Source: Chromatiales bacterium
GTDB taxonomy: Bacteria > Pseudomonadota > Gammaproteobacteria > CAMYNG01
Direction: 5' to 3'
Assembly (NCBI GenBank): GCA_027021685.1
Contig: JALUTW010000284.1
Span: 1 to 9,585 of the forward strand
Length of the DNA: 9,585 nt
The translations under genes were made by a program, and so were the position numbers. This document shows positions 6,853-9,585 of the stretch, piece by piece. The notes below the pieces were generated by a model. It saw only the letters and a list, made by a program, of their open reading frames with translations, ran no database searches and was not told the origin of the DNA. Position 1 is the stretch's first letter. Every line of letters begins with the position of its first letter.

Positions 6853-9453
6853 TCAGGCCTCGGCCTCGGCCTCGGCGCGCAGGCGGTAGAATAGATCGAG
6901 AGCCTCGCGCGGGCTGAGGCCGTCGGGATCGAGGGCCAGCAGGGCCTCGCGCAGGGGCGCCTCGGCGCTCGCCGGCGCCGCGGGGGGAGGCGCCGCCGGC
7001 GCGGTCACCGGCGGGGCCGCGTCGAGGTCCCGCGCGCTGCTGGCGTTTTCCAGCTGGGCGAGGCGCGCGCGCGCCTCGTCGATGACCGCCGCGGGGATCC
7101 CCGCCAGCGCCGCCACGTGCAGGCCATAGCTGCGGCTCGCCGGTCCCGGGCGCACGCGGTGCAGGAAGACCACCTCGCCGTCGTGCTCGGTGGCGTCGAG
7201 GTGCACGTTGGCGCAACAGGGCAGTGTCGCGGGCAGCTGGGTGAGCTCGAAGTAGTGGGTGGCGAAGAGGGTGAAGGCGCGGATGCGCCGCGCCAGGTCC
7301 ACGGCGCAGGCCCAGGCCAGGGCGAGGCCGTCGTAGGTGGAGGTGCCGCGGCCGATCTCGTCCATCAGCACCAGGCTGCGCTCGCTGGCGTTGTGCAGGA
7401 TGTTGGCCGCCTCGGTCATCTCCACCATGAAGGTGGAGCGTCCGGCGGCGAGATCGTCGGCGGCGCCGATGCGCGTGAAGATGCGATCCGGCGGCGACAG
7501 GCGCGCGGCGCGGGCGGGTACGAAACTGCCCATGCAGGCGAGGATGGCGATGAGCGCGGTCTGGCGCATGTAGGTGGACTTGCCGCCCATGTTGGGGCCG
7601 GTGATCACCAGCATGCGCGTGGCCTCGTCGAGGTGGATGTCGTTGGCGGTGAAGCAGGGGCCGTCGCGCTGTACCGCTTCGATCACCGGGTGGCGTCCCC
7701 CTTCGATGTGCAGCAGGGCCTCGTCGCAGAGTTGCGGGCGCACATAGTCCAGGGTCACGGCGCGCTCGGCGAGGGTGGTGAGGGCGTCCAGCTCGGCGAG
7801 GGCGGCGGCGCAGTCCTGCAAGGGCGACAGTTGTTCGGCGAGGGTGTCGAGCAGTTCCGCGTAGAGGCGCTTTTCCAGCGCCAGCGCCCGTTCGCCGGCG
7901 GACAGCACGCGGTCCTCGTGTTCCTTGAGCTCGGGAGTGATGTAGCGCTCGGCGGCCTTGAGGGTCTGGCGGCGCTGGTAGTGCGCCGGCACGCGCTCGC
8001 TGTGGCTGCGCGAGACTTCGATGTAGTAACCGTGCACGCGGTTGTAGCCCACCTTGAGGTTGGCGATGCCGGTGTGCTCGCGCTCGCGCAGTTCCAGTTG
8101 CGCAAGGAAGTCGCCGGCGCTGGCGTGCAGGGCGCGCAGCTCGTCCAGCTCGGCGTCATAGCCTTCGGCGATGACGCCGCCATCACGCACCAGCATGGGC
8201 GGCGAGGCCACGATGGCGCGCTCGAGGAGCTTGCAGAGTTCCGGGAATTCGCCAATGCGCCGCGCCAGTTCGCCGAGCAGGGGCGTATCGTGGCGGGCCA
8301 GTTGCGCCTGTACCCCGGGCAGGCAGCCAAGGGAATTGCGCAGGGTGGCGAGATCGCGCGGGCGCGCCGAGCGCAGGGCGAGGCGGGCGAGGATGCGTTC
8401 GATGTCGCCAATGGGCCTGAGGGCGGCATGCAGGGCGGCATGGTGATCCTCGGCCACCAGCGCGGCGACGGCGTCCTGGCGTTGGACCAGCGGCTCGCGC
8501 TGGCGCAGGGGGCGGCGCAGCCAGCGGCGCAACTGGCGGCTGCCCATGCAGGTGGCGCAGTGATCGAGGACGGCGGCCAGGGTGTGGGCCTCGTTGCCGG
8601 CGAGGCTGCGCTCCAGTTCCAGGTTGCGACGCGTGGCGGCGTCCATGAAGACGCTCTCGTCGGGCTGCTCCACCCGCGGCGGTCGGATGTGGGTGGGGAT
8701 CACGGTCTGGGTGGTCGCCACCCAGGCGAGTACCGCGCCGGCGGCGGCCAGCGGGGCGCCCATGTCCTGGCAGCCGAAGCCGTGCAGGTCGTTGACGCCG
8801 AAATGTTCACACAGGCGGCGCCGCGCGCCGTCGATATCGAAGTACCAGCCCGGCTGGCGGCGCAGGGCGTAGCGGCGGCCGACCTCGTCGGGCAGGTTTG
8901 CCTCGTCCATCACCAGCAACTCGGCAGGTTGCAGGCGTTCCAGCTCGGCGAGCAGGCCGTCCTCGTCACCCGCCTGCAGCAGGCGGAAACGGCCGCCGGC
9001 GAGGTCCAGCGCGCTGATCCCCCAGCCCTCCTCGTCACGGCAGGCCGCCGCCAGCAGCTTGTCGCGGCGTTCCTCGAGCAGGGCCTCGTCGGTGAGCGTG
9101 CCGGGGGTGACCACCCGCACCACCTTGCGTTCCACGGGACCCTTGCTGAGGGCGGGATCGCCGATCTGTTCGCAGATGGCCACCGCCTCGCCGAGGCGCA
9201 TGAGACGGGCGAGGTAGTTCTCCGCCGCGTGCCAGGGCACCCCGGCCATGGGGATGGGTTCGCCGGCCGACTGGCCGCGCGCGGTGAGGGTGAGATCCAG
9301 CAGCTCGGCGGCGCGGCGGGCGTCGTCGTAGAACAGCTCGTAGAAATCGCCCATGCGGTAGAACAGCAGCGTGTCGGGATAGTCGGCCTTGATGCGCAGG
9401 TACTGCTGCATCATGGGGGTATGGGCGTCGAGGTTGGGCAGGCTGGCACTCAT
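6853..9453 (-). CDS. mutS: DNA mismatch repair protein MutS
   Basis: Mismatch-recognition ATPase that starts methyl-directed or MutL-dependent mismatch repair. It has 866 residues, close to the roughly 850 of E. coli MutS. The mismatch-binding domain carries GDFYELF with the wedge F37 and E39 (F36/E38 in E. coli). The connector, lever and clamp domains fill the middle. The ABC-type ATPase shows Walker A GPNMGGKST (619-627), signature and Walker B region ending LMDE (D698, E699) followed by IGRGTSTYDG, and the switch histidine H733 in FATHYFELT. A C-terminal tetramerisation segment (about 834-859, LDPDGLSPREAL) is present. The linker before it (about 809-833) is Ala/Pro-rich with no obvious beta-clamp motif. 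The ATG at 9453 aligns with the E. coli start (M-S-A...FDAHTPMMQQYL-like), and an in-frame stop at 9481-9483 limits extension. No Shine-Dalgarno precedes it. Confidence 0.98.
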   Translation of the reverse strand: MSASLPNLDAHTPMMQQYLRIKADYPDTLLFYRMGDFYELFYDDARRAAELLDLTLTARGQSAGEPIPMAGVPWHAAENYLARLMRLGEAVAICEQIGDPALSKGPVERKVVRVVTPGTLTDEALLEERRDKLLAAACRDEEGWGISALDLAGGRFRLLQAGDEDGLLAELERLQPAELLVMDEANLPDEVGRRYALRRQPGWYFDIDGARRRLCEHFGVNDLHGFGCQDMGAPLAAAGAVLAWVATTQTVIPTHIRPPRVEQPDESVFMDAATRRNLELERSLAGNEAHTLAAVLDHCATCMGSRQLRRWLRRPLRQREPLVQRQDAVAALVAEDHHAALHAALRPIGDIERILARLALRSARPRDLATLRNSLGCLPGVQAQLARHDTPLLGELARRIGEFPELCKLLERAIVASPPMLVRDGGVIAEGYDAELDELRALHASAGDFLAQLELREREHTGIANLKVGYNRVHGYYIEVSRSHSERVPAHYQRRQTLKAAERYITPELKEHEDRVLSAGERALALEKRLYAELLDTLAEQLSPLQDCAAALAELDALTTLAERAVTLDYVRPQLCDEALLHIEGGRHPVIEAVQRDGPCFTANDIHLDEATRMLVITGPNMGGKSTYMRQTALIAILACMGSFVPARAARLSPPDRIFTRIGAADDLAAGRSTFMVEMTEAANILHNASERSLVLMDEIGRGTSTYDGLALAWACAVDLARRIRAFTLFATHYFELTQLPATLPCCANVHLDATEHDGEVVFLHRVRPGPASRSYGLHVAALAGIPAAVIDEARARLAQLENASSARDLDAAPPVTAPAAPPPAAPASAEAPLREALLALDPDGLSPREALDLFYRLRAEAEAEA
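6856..6876. repeat. Hexanucleotide tandem repeat at the mutS 3' end
   Basis: GGCCTC occurs 3.5 times in tandem on the plus strand. On the coding strand it encodes the alternating Ala-Glu tail (EAEAEA) just before the mutS stop. The unit is two codons, so slippage would change tail length by Glu-Ala pairs without breaking the frame. Confidence 0.7.
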
Positions 9454-9462
9454 CGAAGAGCA

Positions 9463-9492
9463 AGTGTAACGAATGTGCCGTCAGATTGACCA
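9463..9492 (-). promoter_or_regulatory. Candidate sigma70-like promoter of mutS
   Basis: On the minus strand TGGTCA (9492-9487) and TACACT (9468-9463) match the -35 and -10 consensus at four of six positions each, with an 18-bp spacer. The -10 ends only nine bases before the ATG at 9453, so transcription would begin within a few bases of the start codon. That fits the missing Shine-Dalgarno. The match is moderate and no experiment supports it. Confidence 0.35.
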
Positions 9493-9514
9493 GCGGGGCA
9501 AGTTGTGTTTTTCT
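9486..9514 (+). promoter_or_regulatory. Weak candidate promoter for the divergent plus-strand gene
   Basis: TTGACC (9486-9491) is a good -35 match. Seventeen bases later is TTTTCT, a poor -10. An alternative -10, TACATC at 9530-9535, lacks a good -35. The -35 bases overlap those of the mutS candidate on the other strand. The assignment is speculative. Confidence 0.2.
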
Positions 9515-9550
9515 AGCCGTCAGACACGCTACATCAAGGGAAACGGGGGC

Positions 9551-9558
9551 GGGAGAGG
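9551..9558 (+). promoter_or_regulatory. Ribosome binding site of the right-edge gene
   Basis: The purine run GGGAGAGG lies three to six bases before the ATG at 9562, depending on which part pairs with 16S rRNA. It supports a real plus-strand gene starting there. Confidence 0.6.
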
Positions 9559-9561
9559 AAC

Positions 9562-9585
9562 ATGCCGCGGGACTACGACGAAAAA
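9562..9585 (+). CDS. Start of an unidentified gene, divergent from mutS, cut by window edge
   Basis: Only eight codons are visible, reading MPRDYDEK, and the frame is open to the end of the window. The upstream purine-rich ribosome binding site and the divergent layout relative to mutS make a real start likely. The fragment is too short for any family assignment. In some gammaproteobacteria cinA and recA lie near mutS, but nothing in these residues supports that identity. Confidence 0.5.

Noticed and set aside
7117..9489. Plus-strand open frame of 790 codons opposite mutS
   Set aside because: It is the antisense shadow of the strongly conserved MutS core, with low-complexity composition and no family motif.
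9454..9561. LexA or other SOS operator near mutS
   Set aside because: I searched the divergent region for a CTGT-N8-ACAG type inverted repeat and found none.
1..9585. CRISPR array, tRNA, rRNA, insertion sequence or defence island
   Set aside because: No direct-repeat array, no cloverleaf-like segment, no transposase and no terminal inverted repeats were seen. All long genes are housekeeping repair or redox genes.

Overview
The window is a high-GC (roughly 70%) chromosomal segment, most likely from a gammaproteobacterium. The MutS N-terminus follows the E. coli protein almost residue by residue. The mutS-fdxA pair is the arrangement known from Pseudomonas. Finding AddAB instead of RecBCD, together with the GC content, would suit Chromatiales/Ectothiorhodospiraceae-like lineages, but that placement is inference. 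It looks like ordinary core genome: I see no insertion sequence, phage gene, CRISPR array, tRNA or rRNA.

Layout. Nearly everything is on the minus strand, so transcription runs from high to low coordinates. At the right edge, 9562-9585 holds the first eight codons of a plus-strand gene preceded by a purine-rich ribosome binding site. A 108-bp divergent region (9454-9561) separates it from mutS (9453-6853). A 147-bp gap (6706-6852) with two GC-rich inverted repeats follows. Next come fdxA (6705-6382, a 7Fe ferredoxin), addB (6351-3370) only 30 bp further on, and addA (from 3373 to beyond the left edge), which overlaps addB by 4 bp (GTGA). No gene-free stretch exceeds 300 bases.

How the genes work together. 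AddA and AddB should form one helicase-nuclease complex that resects double-strand breaks for RecA loading, replacing RecBCD. AddA supplies the motor and one PD-(D/E)XK nuclease; AddB supplies a motor-dead helicase-like scaffold, a second nuclease and a four-cysteine Fe-S staple. MutS starts mismatch repair. FdxA is a low-potential electron carrier lying between the two repair loci. Its role there is unclear, although AddB itself needs an Fe-S cluster.

AddA has no ATG or GTG upstream of its GTG start and no stop inside the window, so it is easily missed. Its frame is open from 3373 to the left edge and carries every UvrD-family motif and the nuclease motif. The very long plus-strand frames opposite these genes (up to about 1,100 codons) are GC-driven shadows. 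I did not find a convincing undescribed system; the points most worth checking are translation initiation of addB and mutS and the C-terminal linker of MutS.
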